Shown: positions 1 through 6,178, counted from the stretch's first letter. The stretch is DNA of 6,915 nucleotides from an uncultured Eubacteriales bacterium (GCA_902797515.1 CADBSX010000182.1:1-6915); one strand, 5' to 3'. Numbers and translations are program-made. Notes: a model not told the origin generated them from the letters alone.

Positions 1-2
1 GA

Positions 3-92
3 AAATCGCAGGACGTTACGACGGATTTCTATGGAAGGATAATAGCGAGAGGGGACGCGTCGGCATCCTTGATCTCTTTGAAAGACAGATAG
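3..92 (+). CDS. C-terminal fragment of an unidentified protein (partial, runs off the left edge)
   Basis: The plus-strand frame starting at base 3 is open from the window edge to a TAG at 90-92, giving about 29 residues ending in SLISLKDR. I prefer this frame over the other open one (from base 2) because its codons (TCG, ACG, ACG, GCG, TCG, ATA) match the usage of the clear genes here, and because a strong plus-strand terminator begins 16 bp after its stop; the base-2 frame would read straight through that hairpin. I do not recognise the protein and assign no function. The fragment is short, so reality and frame are only moderately supported. Confidence 0.4.
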   Translation, partial: KSQDVTTDFYGRIIARGDASASLISLKDR

Positions 93-108
93 AAATTATT
101 TCAACAAG

Positions 109-150
109 CCGCGGGGGACGCAATTTGCGTCCCCCGCGGCGGTTATTTTT
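109..150 (+). terminator. Strong intrinsic terminator between convergent genes
   Basis: Bases 109-123 and 125-139 form a perfect 15-bp inverted repeat around one central base, very GC-rich, followed on the plus strand by GGTTATTTTT (141-150). This fits termination of the plus-strand gene ending at 92. The minus-strand GNAT-type gene ends at 163, so the same hairpin can also stop transcription from that side. In that direction the tract after the stem (CTTGTTGAAATAATTT) is a weaker U-run, so bidirectional use is likely but less sure. Confidence 0.75.
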
Positions 151-162
151 ACAACGCGACCG

Positions 163-1278
163 TTATATCTTCTTTTTGAACGAGCGGCGGCGCTTGTGCC
201 GACGCGCGTCGAAAATCTTCCACTGGTTTTGTATCGCGAGATTGTCTTCGAGGTTAAGGTTGGTTTCCGCAGACTCGATCCCGCTTTTAAGCATCTTCAT
301 TATTTCCCATATAAGTATCGTGCTTACGCCTTTCATACGGTATTCGGGAAGTACGCCTATAAGCCCTAAATCGAGCGTTTTCGGGCGTTTTATCGCCTTT
401 AAAAGTCTGATTATCGCCGCGGGAGTCAGCCTGCCGCCCGACTTCTGAACGGCTTTCGCGATCGACGGGAAACAAAGCCCGAAACAGACCACTTTCCCCG
501 TTTCGTCGAGTATCACCGCGACGTATCTCGTGTCGATTATAAGTTTGAAATTCTGTATCAGCATCTTTTTCATACCGTCTGTAAAAGGCACGGTGCCGTA
601 TAAGGGCTCGTACGTCTTGTCGAGAATTTCAAAAAAAGAATCGGCGTAGCGTTTCAAAAAGTCGTTCGTGTTTTTCGATTCGCCTATCCTTAAATTGTAT
701 TTTTTCATTATCCGTTCGCATAAAACGGGGATGCGGTCGTCCGTCTTTTCGGGGGCGCGCAGGTTGGATTCTATCCAATCGACGTCCTTTTCAAAGCCAT
801 AATTTTCTATAAGTTTTTGATAATACGGGAAGTTGTACTGTTCCTCGAAAGTGGAAAGTTCTTCAAAGCCCTCTATCAGAAGTCCCTCTCTTTCGAGGTC
901 GGAATATCCGAGCGGACCGACGAGTTCGTCCATACCGCGTTTTTTCGACCACTCCGCCGCTGTGTCGAAAAGGGCGTTCGCGACCTCTTGGTCGTCGGGG
1001 CAGTCGAAACGCGTGAAACGCACTCTCTTTTCGTTCTGCTTTTCGTTGGACACGCGTTGAAGGATGGTCTGTATTCTTCCGACGGCTTTTCCGTCTTTAT
1101 AGCAGAGGAAAAAACCGGATTCCGACTGATCGTTATACACGTAGTCTTTTCTGAACATTTTCATCTCGTCGCCGTAGAGCGGCGGAACGAAATACGGATT
1201 GCCTTTATACATTTTCAGCGGCAGTTCCACGAACTGCCTGCGCTCTCTTTTGGTCTGTACTTCTTTTATCTCAATCAT
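163..1278 (-). CDS. GNAT-superfamily N-acetyltransferase-like protein (YghO-like family)
   Basis: The 371-residue protein resembles a conserved bacterial family usually annotated as GNAT or YghO-like, whose substrate is unknown to me. Visible family marks are an N-terminal segment with YKGNPYFVPPL (24-34), the block VGPLGYSDLEREGLLIEGF (120-138) followed by QYNFPYY (147-153), and a C-terminal GNAT-like acetyl-CoA core: GLIGVLPEYRMKGVST (305-320), then an amphipathic helix and TNLNLEDN (339-346). No signal peptide or membrane segment is seen, so it should be cytosolic. The start is supported by AAGGA five bases upstream. The tail (359-371) is unusually basic (RRHKRRR, KKK). It lies 81 bp downstream of degV on the same strand with no convincing promoter of its own, so co-transcription is likely. 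Family call firm; enzymatic activity inferred. Confidence 0.9.
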   Translation of the reverse strand: MIEIKEVQTKRERRQFVELPLKMYKGNPYFVPPLYGDEMKMFRKDYVYNDQSESGFFLCYKDGKAVGRIQTILQRVSNEKQNEKRVRFTRFDCPDDQEVANALFDTAAEWSKKRGMDELVGPLGYSDLEREGLLIEGFEELSTFEEQYNFPYYQKLIENYGFEKDVDWIESNLRAPEKTDDRIPVLCERIMKKYNLRIGESKNTNDFLKRYADSFFEILDKTYEPLYGTVPFTDGMKKMLIQNFKLIIDTRYVAVILDETGKVVCFGLCFPSIAKAVQKSGGRLTPAAIIRLLKAIKRPKTLDLGLIGVLPEYRMKGVSTILIWEIMKMLKSGIESAETNLNLEDNLAIQNQWKIFDARRHKRRRSFKKKI

Positions 1279-1319
1279 TTCGATCCTTGTCCGTCTATAC
1301 GCATTTCGTTTTATCGTTT

Positions 1320-1354
1320 CCGCCCCGCTTGCCTTATAACGGCAAGCGGGGCGG
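1320..1354 (-). other. Perfect 14-bp intercistronic hairpin between degV and the GNAT-type gene
   Basis: Bases 1320-1333 and 1341-1354 are exact reverse complements (CCGCCCCGCTTGCC and its partner) with a 7-nt loop. The stem begins 5 bp after the degV stop codon. On the minus strand it is preceded by an A-rich stretch and followed by AAACGATAAAACG, which lacks a U-tract; the T-rich side (CTCTTTTATC) is on the plus strand. It could be a partial terminator that lowers expression of the downstream gene, an mRNA 3'-end stabiliser, or a block to antisense transcription. The structure is certain, the role is not. Confidence 0.6.
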
Positions 1355-1359
1355 CTCTT

Positions 1360-2229
1360 TTATCTGTGTTTCGCGTGGAAATTAACGCCGACGCCGTTCG
1401 GACCGCAGTGGCTGCCCGCGGTCGGATTGATATCGACGTATTCGATATCGAGTTTCTCGCCGAATTTGGCGCGCAGGGCGTTTTCGAGTTCTTTCGCCGC
1501 GTCCTCGTAGTCCGAGTGAGCGAGAATAACTTTATGCGAATAAATGTCCTCTTGCAGTTCTTCGACAACGTTCATTATTTTCGCGATGACCTGTTTTCTG
1601 CCTCTCGCCTTGTCGCAAGACGCCATTTTGCCCTCGGAATTCATCGTGATTATCGGGCGGATGCCGATAAGATTGCCCATTATCGCGGATATGCCCGAAA
1701 CTCTGCCGCTCCTTCTGAAAAACGAGAGGTCCTCGACGAAGAAATAAGTGGCGAATTTATCCACTTCGGTTTCCGCCCACTTCATTATTTCTTCGGCGGA
1801 CTTGCCGTCCTTATACATCTGACCGACTTCGCAGACTATGTTATAACTGCCTATCGTGATGCCCTTGGTGTCGAGCGAATAGAATTTTCTTTCGGGATAT
1901 TCCTCTTTCAGCCGTTCGAGGGCTATGTTCATAGCGGCGAACGTGCCGCTCATAGCCGCCGAGAAATGCGCGTAGAGAATATCTTTGCCCTCTTTGAAAA
2001 ACGGCGCGAACGCCTCGTAATAGGTTTCGGGCGACAAGCCGCTCGTTTTCGGCATAAGCCCTTTTCTCAAAGACGAGTAAAAGGCTTTTGAGTCGAATTT
2101 ATCGAAATCGACGTAAGGAAAGACGTCTTTCCCGTTTACGGTGTAAGGCATACTTATAAGGTGATAGCCGTATTCCGCCGCTTTTTCAGGCGTGATATCG
2201 GTATCGGTGTCTGTGAATATTACGTACAT
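1360..2229 (-). CDS. DegV family protein (FakB-like fatty-acid-binding protein)
   Basis: The 289-residue product has the DegV family signature in order: a VIFTDTDTDI beta-strand start (3-12), KTSGLSPE (61-68), FSAAMSGTF (89-97, equivalent to the SSxLSGT loop), YSLDTKGITIG (117-127), VEDLSFFRRSGRVSG (165-179), IGIRPII (188-194), KARGRKQ (207-213) and the C-terminal GSHCGPNGVGV (272-282). Family members bind a fatty acid; FakB members hold it while the kinase FakA phosphorylates the carboxylate to acyl-phosphate, used for phospholipid synthesis or incorporation of host fatty acids. FakA is not in this window. The protein is cytosolic with no signal peptide, and its length is normal. An ATG at 2250 would add seven residues, but it lies only about 5 nt from the predicted transcript start and lacks a ribosome site, whereas the 2229 ATG has a strong one. 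It is the first gene of a minus-strand unit, divergent from plsX. Confidence 0.95.
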   Translation of the reverse strand: MYVIFTDTDTDITPEKAAEYGYHLISMPYTVNGKDVFPYVDFDKFDSKAFYSSLRKGLMPKTSGLSPETYYEAFAPFFKEGKDILYAHFSAAMSGTFAAMNIALERLKEEYPERKFYSLDTKGITIGSYNIVCEVGQMYKDGKSAEEIMKWAETEVDKFATYFFVEDLSFFRRSGRVSGISAIMGNLIGIRPIITMNSEGKMASCDKARGRKQVIAKIMNVVEELQEDIYSHKVILAHSDYEDAAKELENALRAKFGEKLDIEYVDINPTAGSHCGPNGVGVNFHAKHR

Positions 2230-2235
2230 AGCGTA

Positions 2236-2244
2236 TCCCCCTTT
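2236..2244 (-). promoter_or_regulatory. Shine-Dalgarno site that fixes the degV start at 2229
   Basis: On the minus strand AAAGGGGGA ends six bases before the ATG at 2229-2227. This site lies inside the reading frame that would follow the upstream ATG at 2250, so the longer protein would begin before its own ribosome site. It supports the shorter start (MYVIFTDT), which matches typical DegV N-termini. Confidence 0.8.
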
Positions 2245-2261
2245 CGACATAATACGACAAT

Positions 2262-2290
2262 ATTATACACCTTTATTTCGGAAGTGTCAA
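2262..2290 (-). promoter_or_regulatory. Consensus SigA promoter for degV
   Basis: Read on the minus strand, TTGACA (2290-2285), exactly 17 bp, then TATAAT (2267-2262): both hexamers match the consensus with optimal spacing. Transcription should start near 2254-2256, giving a leader of about 25 nt before the ATG at 2229. It is divergent from the plsX promoter, with 44 bp between the two -35 boxes. Confidence 0.9.
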
Positions 2291-2324
2291 GGACGGGCGC
2301 GCGGTTCGCTTTTATTTTCAAAAG

Positions 2325-2339
2325 GTCAATATCATTGAC
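2325..2339. repeat. Short inverted repeat overlapping the plsX -35 box (possible operator)
   Basis: GTCAAT (2325-2330), ATC, ATTGAC (2334-2339) is a perfect 6-bp inverted repeat with a 3-bp spacer; its right arm shares five bases with the TTGACA -35 box of plsX. The position suits a repressor site, but the repeat is short and partly composed of the promoter hexamer itself. I do not see the known FapR palindrome. The operator role is inference. Confidence 0.3.
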
Positions 2340-2363
2340 ATATTTACAAGAAAAGTGTAAAAT
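2335..2363 (+). promoter_or_regulatory. SigA-type promoter for plsX and the downstream helicase gene
   Basis: TTGACA (2335-2340), 17 bp, then TAAAAT (2358-2363), one mismatch from the consensus -10. The predicted start near 2370 leaves a leader of about 48 nt before the plsX ATG. No promoter is apparent between plsX and the helicase gene, so this one probably drives both. Confidence 0.85.
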
Positions 2364-2417
2364 AATCGTACAGGCAGGGCGAAAGCCGCCCGAAAAAAGC
2401 GACAAAGGGAAAAAATT

Positions 2418-3428
2418 ATGATAAAGTTGGTAATAGACACGCTCGGCGGCGACCGCGGCGCGGAAGTATGCGTAAAAGGCGCGGTGAGATCTCTTATCGA
2501 ACACGACGATCTGTCTCTCGTCTTTACGGGCGACGAAACGGAAATAAAGAATATTCTCGCGGCGGAAAAGTACGACGAAAAAAGAGTTGAAACGGCGCAC
2601 GCGCCCGACGTTATATCCTGTAACGACAAGCCGACGGACGCCATAAGGCAGAAAAAAGAGAGTTCTATGTATAAGGCTATCGACCTTCTCAAAAACGACG
2701 CGAGCGTGAACGGACTCGTCACGACGGGATCGACGGGCGCTCTTCTCGCGGGCGCGGTGCTCAAAGTCGGAAGGATAAGAGGAGTCAAACGCCCCGCGTT
2801 CTGCCCCGTGATGCCGACTATGAATATGGGCGTGGTCGCGATTTGCGACAGCGGCGCGAACGTCGATTGCGACTCCCTTCAACTTACGCAGTTCGCGGTC
2901 ATGGCGAGCCTTTATATGCAAAAAGCCTACGGCGTGGAAAATCCGAAAGTCGCGCTTTTGAACGTCGGAACGGAAGAGGAAAAGGGGGATATGCTCCGAA
3001 AGGAAACTTTCGCCCTTTTAAAGGAAAATAAAAACGTAAATTTCGTCGGAAATATGGAAGCGCGCGACGTGCTCGGCGGCAAATACGACGTCGTCGTCGC
3101 GGACGGATTCGCGGGGAACGTTCTTATCAAATCGACCGAGGGGGCGTGCCTCGAAATGCTCAAACTCTTAAAAAAGACGTTCACGAGCGGACTTAAAAAC
3201 AAGTTGGGCGCTCTACTTCTCAAAAAAGATATATATAAGATGAAAGACTTTATGGACTACAACAATTACGGCGGAGCGGTGCTGCTCGGCTGCGCGAAAA
3301 CGGTGGTCAAAAGTCACGGATCGAGCAAGGAAAAGACGGTTTACAAGTCGGTCGAACTCGCCTACAAACTCGAAAAGAGCGGGCTCGGCAAGGCGATAGC
3401 CGAAAACATCGCCGAAAAGACAGAATAA
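2418..3428 (+). CDS. plsX: Phosphate acyltransferase PlsX (acyl-ACP:phosphate acyltransferase)
   Basis: PlsX converts acyl-ACP and phosphate into acyl-phosphate, the donor for PlsY in the first acylation of glycerol-3-phosphate; it is a cytosolic, membrane-associated enzyme. The 336-residue product has the normal length and the family blocks in order: DTLGGDRG (7-14), KKESSMYKAIDLLK (79-92), TTGSTGALLAGA (102-113), RPAFCPVMPT (125-134), DSGANVDC (144-151), LLNVGTEEEKG (180-190), NFVGNMEARDVLGGKYD (208-224), ADGFAGNVLIKSTEG (228-242), YGGAVLLG (284-291) and VKSHGSS (297-303). AAAGGGA seven bases upstream supports the ATG. In many Firmicutes plsX sits with fapR, fabD/fabG, acpP or rnc; here none of these follows, and the next gene is a helicase after 3 bp. 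Family assignment is firm. Confidence 0.97.
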   Translation: MIKLVIDTLGGDRGAEVCVKGAVRSLIEHDDLSLVFTGDETEIKNILAAEKYDEKRVETAHAPDVISCNDKPTDAIRQKKESSMYKAIDLLKNDASVNGLVTTGSTGALLAGAVLKVGRIRGVKRPAFCPVMPTMNMGVVAICDSGANVDCDSLQLTQFAVMASLYMQKAYGVENPKVALLNVGTEEEKGDMLRKETFALLKENKNVNFVGNMEARDVLGGKYDVVVADGFAGNVLIKSTEGACLEMLKLLKKTFTSGLKNKLGALLLKKDIYKMKDFMDYNNYGGAVLLGCAKTVVKSHGSSKEKTVYKSVELAYKLEKSGLGKAIAENIAEKTE

Positions 3429-3431
3429 GAA

Positions 3432-6002
3432 ATGGAATTTTCCCCCGAACAAAAATACGTGATAGAAAATTTCACGGATAACGTAATTCTCGTCGCGAGG
3501 GCGGGATCGGGAAAGACGTTCACCGTCGCGCACCGCGTCGCGGAGGCGCTCAAAAGGGGATATTCCCCCGAAGAGATATTGTGCATTACTTTCACCGTAA
3601 AGGCGGCGGAAGAGATGAAACAGGCGGTGGAAAAACACGCGGGACGGCGGGGCGGCGCGCAAGTTTTTACGATACACGGTTTTTGCTACGACCTCGTAAA
3701 GAAATACGCCCGTAAAAGCGGGGCGATGCGGGAGCCGGAAGTCGCCGACGAGATAGACTGCGGCGAACTGCTTTCTTTCCTTTTGTCCGAATACGCCGAC
3801 GAGGGCTTGTACGAGAAGTCGGACGGCGGGGCTATGCTCGGCGAAAAGCAACTCGCGGCGATAATATCGCTTATAAAACACGAGCGGGAAAGGCTCGGTT
3901 ACGGATATTTTCGGGAAGGCGGTTACGGCGAGGCGATAGAGGCTCTTAAAGGAACGAGGGAATACGAAAGGCTGTTCACCGCGAAAAAGAGCGGAGTTAA
4001 GGTCACCGATTATTCATTTAAAGACCTTCTCGCCGAAAAAGGGGAAGAGTTTTTCGCGAGATATAAAAGGCTTTTGTCCTCGTCCTGTCTTATGGACTTC
4101 GACGACCTTCTTTTATGCGCGAAGAGCGTCACGGAAACTCCTTTCGACAATCCCTATAAAATGGTCATAATCGACGAGATGCAGGACACCACGTCTCTCG
4201 AATATTCGGTGCTGCGCAGATTTTTCAAAGGCGCGCTCGTCCTCTTGTGCGGCGATCCCTATCAGACGATATACGGCTGGCGGGGCTCCGCGCCCGAAAA
4301 AGTCATTGAGGACTTCGTAGAAAACTTCAACGCGAAAACGGTCGCGCTCGGGAACAACCGTCGGTCGTCGCCCTTTCTTTCTTACGCGGGCGCGTATTAC
4401 CTCGCGTCCTCGTTCAAGGGCTTTCCTTTTCCCGAAAAGACGGAATTTTGCGATAGCGACGGAATAGAAGTTTATCCGTGCGCTTCGGCTCGCGAAGAGG
4501 CGGAAAAGGTTTTCGGCATTATCCGAAATCTCGGTAGCGGCGCGGACGTCTGCGTCATGGCGCGCTCGAACAGATACATAGCCGATTTTTACGCGGAATC
4601 GGAAAAGATAAACGCGGAACTTCCGAAAGAGGACAGAATAAAATTTTTCACCGCGGACGGCGATCATCAATTTTTCAAAAAGCCGATAATAAAGGACTTT
4701 CTCGCCCTTCTTCGTCTCGCGGTAAATCCGTGGGACTTTGCGTCGTTCGAGCGGATAGCGAAGAAGTACGCGGGCGCGACTCGCGGCGCGCTTTCGGCTA
4801 TAAAAGATTACGGCAAATTCGGGATAGGACCGAGTTCGTTTCTGACGAGCGACGCGGCGGAGTACGGCGACGGATATTTTTTGCTTATAAAAGCCTACCG
4901 CGAAAACGGGATAGTCGTTTACGACGCGGAGACCACGGGGCTCGATACCGAGCGGGACGAGATAATACAACTTTCCGCCGTAAAGACGGGAAAAGACGGC
5001 GAGATCGCGAGGTTTTCCGAATTTATTGTTCCCGACGTTCCCGTTTCGGAAGAGGCGGAGAGAACTCACGGTTACGGCATAGACTATCTGCGGTCTCACG
5101 GCGGGAAAAGGGCGGAAGAAGTCCTTTCGGCGTTTTCCGCGTTTTGCGGGGATTGCGTTCTCGTCGGACACAACAGCGGGAATTTCGACGACGCGATACT
5201 TTCCCGCGAGGCGAAAAAATACGGCGTAAACTTCGATATAAAGGCGTTTTACGACACTCTGCGCATAGCGGGCGTGTTCTCGCCGGAACTTCCCGACCGT
5301 AAACTTTCGACGCTGTGCGAAAAATTCGGCGTTGTAAACGAGCGGGCGCACGACGCTCTTTCCGACGTTATCGCGACCGAAAAATGCCTTATAAAATATA
5401 TAGAAAAATACGTTATACCGACCGAAAACGACAGAAGAAGGATACTTTCGTTATATTCGGATAAATACGCGGGACTTTTAAGCGCGAGGGAAAAAATACT
5501 TTATTTCGCCGAAAAAAGGGACGCTTTGGGGCTCGTCAGGTACGCCGACGAAACGCTCGGTCTCGTCAGCAGGTCGAAGAAGAGGTCGGACAGGGATTCT
5601 GCGAACGATTTTTACGTCGCCTTGAAAGAGATCGAAACCGCGGAAGATCCGAAGGCTTTCCTTTCTTCTTTCGTCTCGCTCGCCGCGCTTTCGGGAAGTC
5701 AGATGGATCTCGCTTTCAGAAAACTCGGCAAGACTCCGCTTATAACCGTGCATCAGTCGAAAGGCTGCGAATTCGACACGGTGATACTTATCGGCGCGAG
5801 CGAGGACGAGTTTCCCTCTTACGGCGCGAGGATCAGCGGGGAAGAGGACGAGGAAAAGCGAGTGTTTTACGTCGCTTTATCGAGGGCGAAGAACCGCTTT
5901 ATAATGACGTATAAGGCGGAAAGGAAAGTCGGAAGTTACGTCTTTCCCGTAAAGAAGTCGCCTTATATAGAAAATTTACCTTTCGCGAAAAAAAATATTT
6001 AA
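3432..6002 (+). CDS. UvrD/Rep-type SF1A DNA helicase with an internal DEDDh 3'-5' exonuclease domain
   Basis: The 856-residue product should be an ATP-dependent 3'-5' DNA helicase acting in repair or recombination. Motifs seen: Q-motif (SPEQKYVIE, 4-12), Walker A ARAGSGKT (22-29), Ia ITFTVKAAEEM (52-62), Ib FTIHGF (79-84), DFDDLL (222-227), Walker B IIDEMQDT (246-253), III GDPYQTIYGWRGS (274-286), IV LGNNRRSS (306-313, usual NYRS read as NRRS), V ITVHQSKGCEFDTV (771-784) and VI EEKRVFYVALSRAK (807-820). Between IV and V, residues 493-660 form a complete DnaQ-like exonuclease. Without it the protein would be about 690 residues, a normal UvrD length, so this looks like an insertion into subdomain 2B. 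The C-terminus ends about 35 residues after motif VI, with no AddA/RecB-type nuclease. The ribosome site is weak (AAGAA); the start is fixed by the nearby Walker A and suggests coupling to plsX 3 bp upstream. Helicase and nuclease calls are firm; substrate and pathway unknown. Confidence 0.93.
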   Translation: MEFSPEQKYVIENFTDNVILVARAGSGKTFTVAHRVAEALKRGYSPEEILCITFTVKAAEEMKQAVEKHAGRRGGAQVFTIHGFCYDLVKKYARKSGAMREPEVADEIDCGELLSFLLSEYADEGLYEKSDGGAMLGEKQLAAIISLIKHERERLGYGYFREGGYGEAIEALKGTREYERLFTAKKSGVKVTDYSFKDLLAEKGEEFFARYKRLLSSSCLMDFDDLLLCAKSVTETPFDNPYKMVIIDEMQDTTSLEYSVLRRFFKGALVLLCGDPYQTIYGWRGSAPEKVIEDFVENFNAKTVALGNNRRSSPFLSYAGAYYLASSFKGFPFPEKTEFCDSDGIEVYPCASAREEAEKVFGIIRNLGSGADVCVMARSNRYIADFYAESEKINAELPKEDRIKFFTADGDHQFFKKPIIKDFLALLRLAVNPWDFASFERIAKKYAGATRGALSAIKDYGKFGIGPSSFLTSDAAEYGDGYFLLIKAYRENGIVVYDAETTGLDTERDEIIQLSAVKTGKDGEIARFSEFIVPDVPVSEEAERTHGYGIDYLRSHGGKRAEEVLSAFSAFCGDCVLVGHNSGNFDDAILSREAKKYGVNFDIKAFYDTLRIAGVFSPELPDRKLSTLCEKFGVVNERAHDALSDVIATEKCLIKYIEKYVIPTENDRRRILSLYSDKYAGLLSAREKILYFAEKRDALGLVRYADETLGLVSRSKKRSDRDSANDFYVALKEIETAEDPKAFLSSFVSLAALSGSQMDLAFRKLGKTPLITVHQSKGCEFDTVILIGASEDEFPSYGARISGEEDEEKRVFYVALSRAKNRFIMTYKAERKVGSYVFPVKKSPYIENLPFAKKNI
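4908..5411 (+). other. DEDDh exonuclease domain inserted in the helicase
   Basis: Protein residues 493-660. ExoI is IVVYDAETTGL (494-504) with D498 and E500; ExoII is LVGHNSGNFDDAIL (577-590) with D586; ExoIII is AHDALSDVIAT (639-649) with H640 and D645. All five DEDDh metal-binding and catalytic residues are present, as is the SxLCEKFGV-type helix (626-634) before ExoIII typical of PolC/DnaQ relatives. The flanks are helicase: the block FFKKPIIKDFLALLRLAVNP (414-433) precedes it and motif V follows about 110 residues after. Codon use matches the rest of the gene, and the frame is continuous, so this is one protein and not a misread junction. Confidence 0.92.
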
Positions 6003-6008
6003 AAACGC

Positions 6009-6041
6009 TTGACAACGCCCGCCGATAAGGTGTATTATAAT
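6009..6041 (+). promoter_or_regulatory. Promoter for pyrG, directly after the helicase gene
   Basis: TTGACA at 6009-6014, only 6 bp beyond the helicase stop. The best-spaced -10 is TATTAT (6033-6038, 18-bp spacer, one mismatch); the exact TATAAT at 6036-6041 would need a 21-bp spacer, too long for normal use. Transcription should begin around 6044-6047, just before or within a run of five T (6046-6050). Confidence 0.75.
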
Positions 6042-6064
6042 CGAGTTTTTAATAGGTCTTTTCG

Positions 6065-6124
6065 GGGCGAATTTTTTGAGGACGATAAAAAGTCCTTAAA
6101 AAAAAACGCCCTTTTTTCTTTTTT
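6065..6124 (+). terminator. Intrinsic terminator in the pyrG leader (candidate attenuator)
   Basis: The 5' arm is GGGCG (6065-6069), AA, then TTTTTTGAGGAC (6072-6083). The loop is GATAAAAA (6084-6091). The 3' arm is GTCCTTAAAAAA (6092-6103), AAA, then CGCCC (6107-6111). This makes a 12-bp upper stem with one G-U pair and a 5-bp GC clamp separated by a small 2x3 internal loop. A long U-tract follows (6112-6124, interrupted by one C). It lies after the pyrG promoter and 55 bp before the pyrG start, so it can stop both helicase read-through and the pyrG transcript itself. Leader attenuation of pyrG is known in Gram-positive bacteria; that this one is regulated is inference. Confidence 0.8.
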
Positions 6125-6127
6125 GAA

Positions 6128-6170
6128 CTCCGAAAAACCGCGATTATTAACGGAAAATCACATTTCGGAG
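6128..6170 (+). promoter_or_regulatory. Hairpin sequestering the pyrG Shine-Dalgarno site
   Basis: CTCCGAAA (6128-6135) is the exact reverse complement of TTTCGGAG (6163-6170), and the 3' arm contains most of the ribosome site CGGAGG (6166-6171) that serves the ATG at 6179. A small inner CCG/CGG pairing (6138-6140 with 6151-6153) may stabilise the 27-nt loop. If it forms in the mRNA it would hinder ribosome binding. Confidence 0.5.
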
Positions 6171-6178
6171 GTAAAAAA

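Noticed and set aside
125..448. A 107-codon plus-strand frame reading out of the terminator
   Set aside because: It begins inside the hairpin stem and lies opposite the conserved C-terminal half of the GNAT-type gene; no start or ribosome site supports it.
1275..1304. Minus-strand mini-frame (nine codons plus stop) whose TGA overlaps the ATG of the GNAT-type gene
   Set aside because: The ATGA overlap is suggestive of a coupled leader peptide, but there is no ribosome site for its ATG, and a frame this short is expected by chance.
817..2091. A 424-codon open frame on the plus strand opposite degV and the GNAT-type gene
   Set aside because: It runs across two clearly recognised minus-strand genes and the hairpin between them, has no recognisable motifs and a low-complexity F/R/V-rich composition; it is an antisense shadow of GCG/TCG/GAC-rich codons.
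2230..2250. Upstream ATG at 2250 that would lengthen DegV by seven residues
   Set aside because: It lies about 5 nt from the predicted transcript start, has no ribosome site, and the strong AAAGGGGGA site is positioned for the ATG at 2229.
4113..5351. A 412-codon open frame on the minus strand inside the helicase gene
   Set aside because: Arg/Val/Tyr-rich translation with no family signature, opposite a gene with all its expected motifs; the long frame follows from codon bias.
5880..6002. Possible AddA/RecB-type nuclease at the helicase C-terminus
   Set aside because: The protein ends about 35 residues after motif VI, and no PD-(D/E)XK or iron-sulphur cysteine pattern is present.
6040..6060. 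Bacillus subtilis-type CTP control of pyrG by G reiteration
   Set aside because: That mechanism needs a GGGC-type transcript start; the predicted start region here is GAGTTTTTAATAGG and does not provide one, so only a different attenuation mode could apply.
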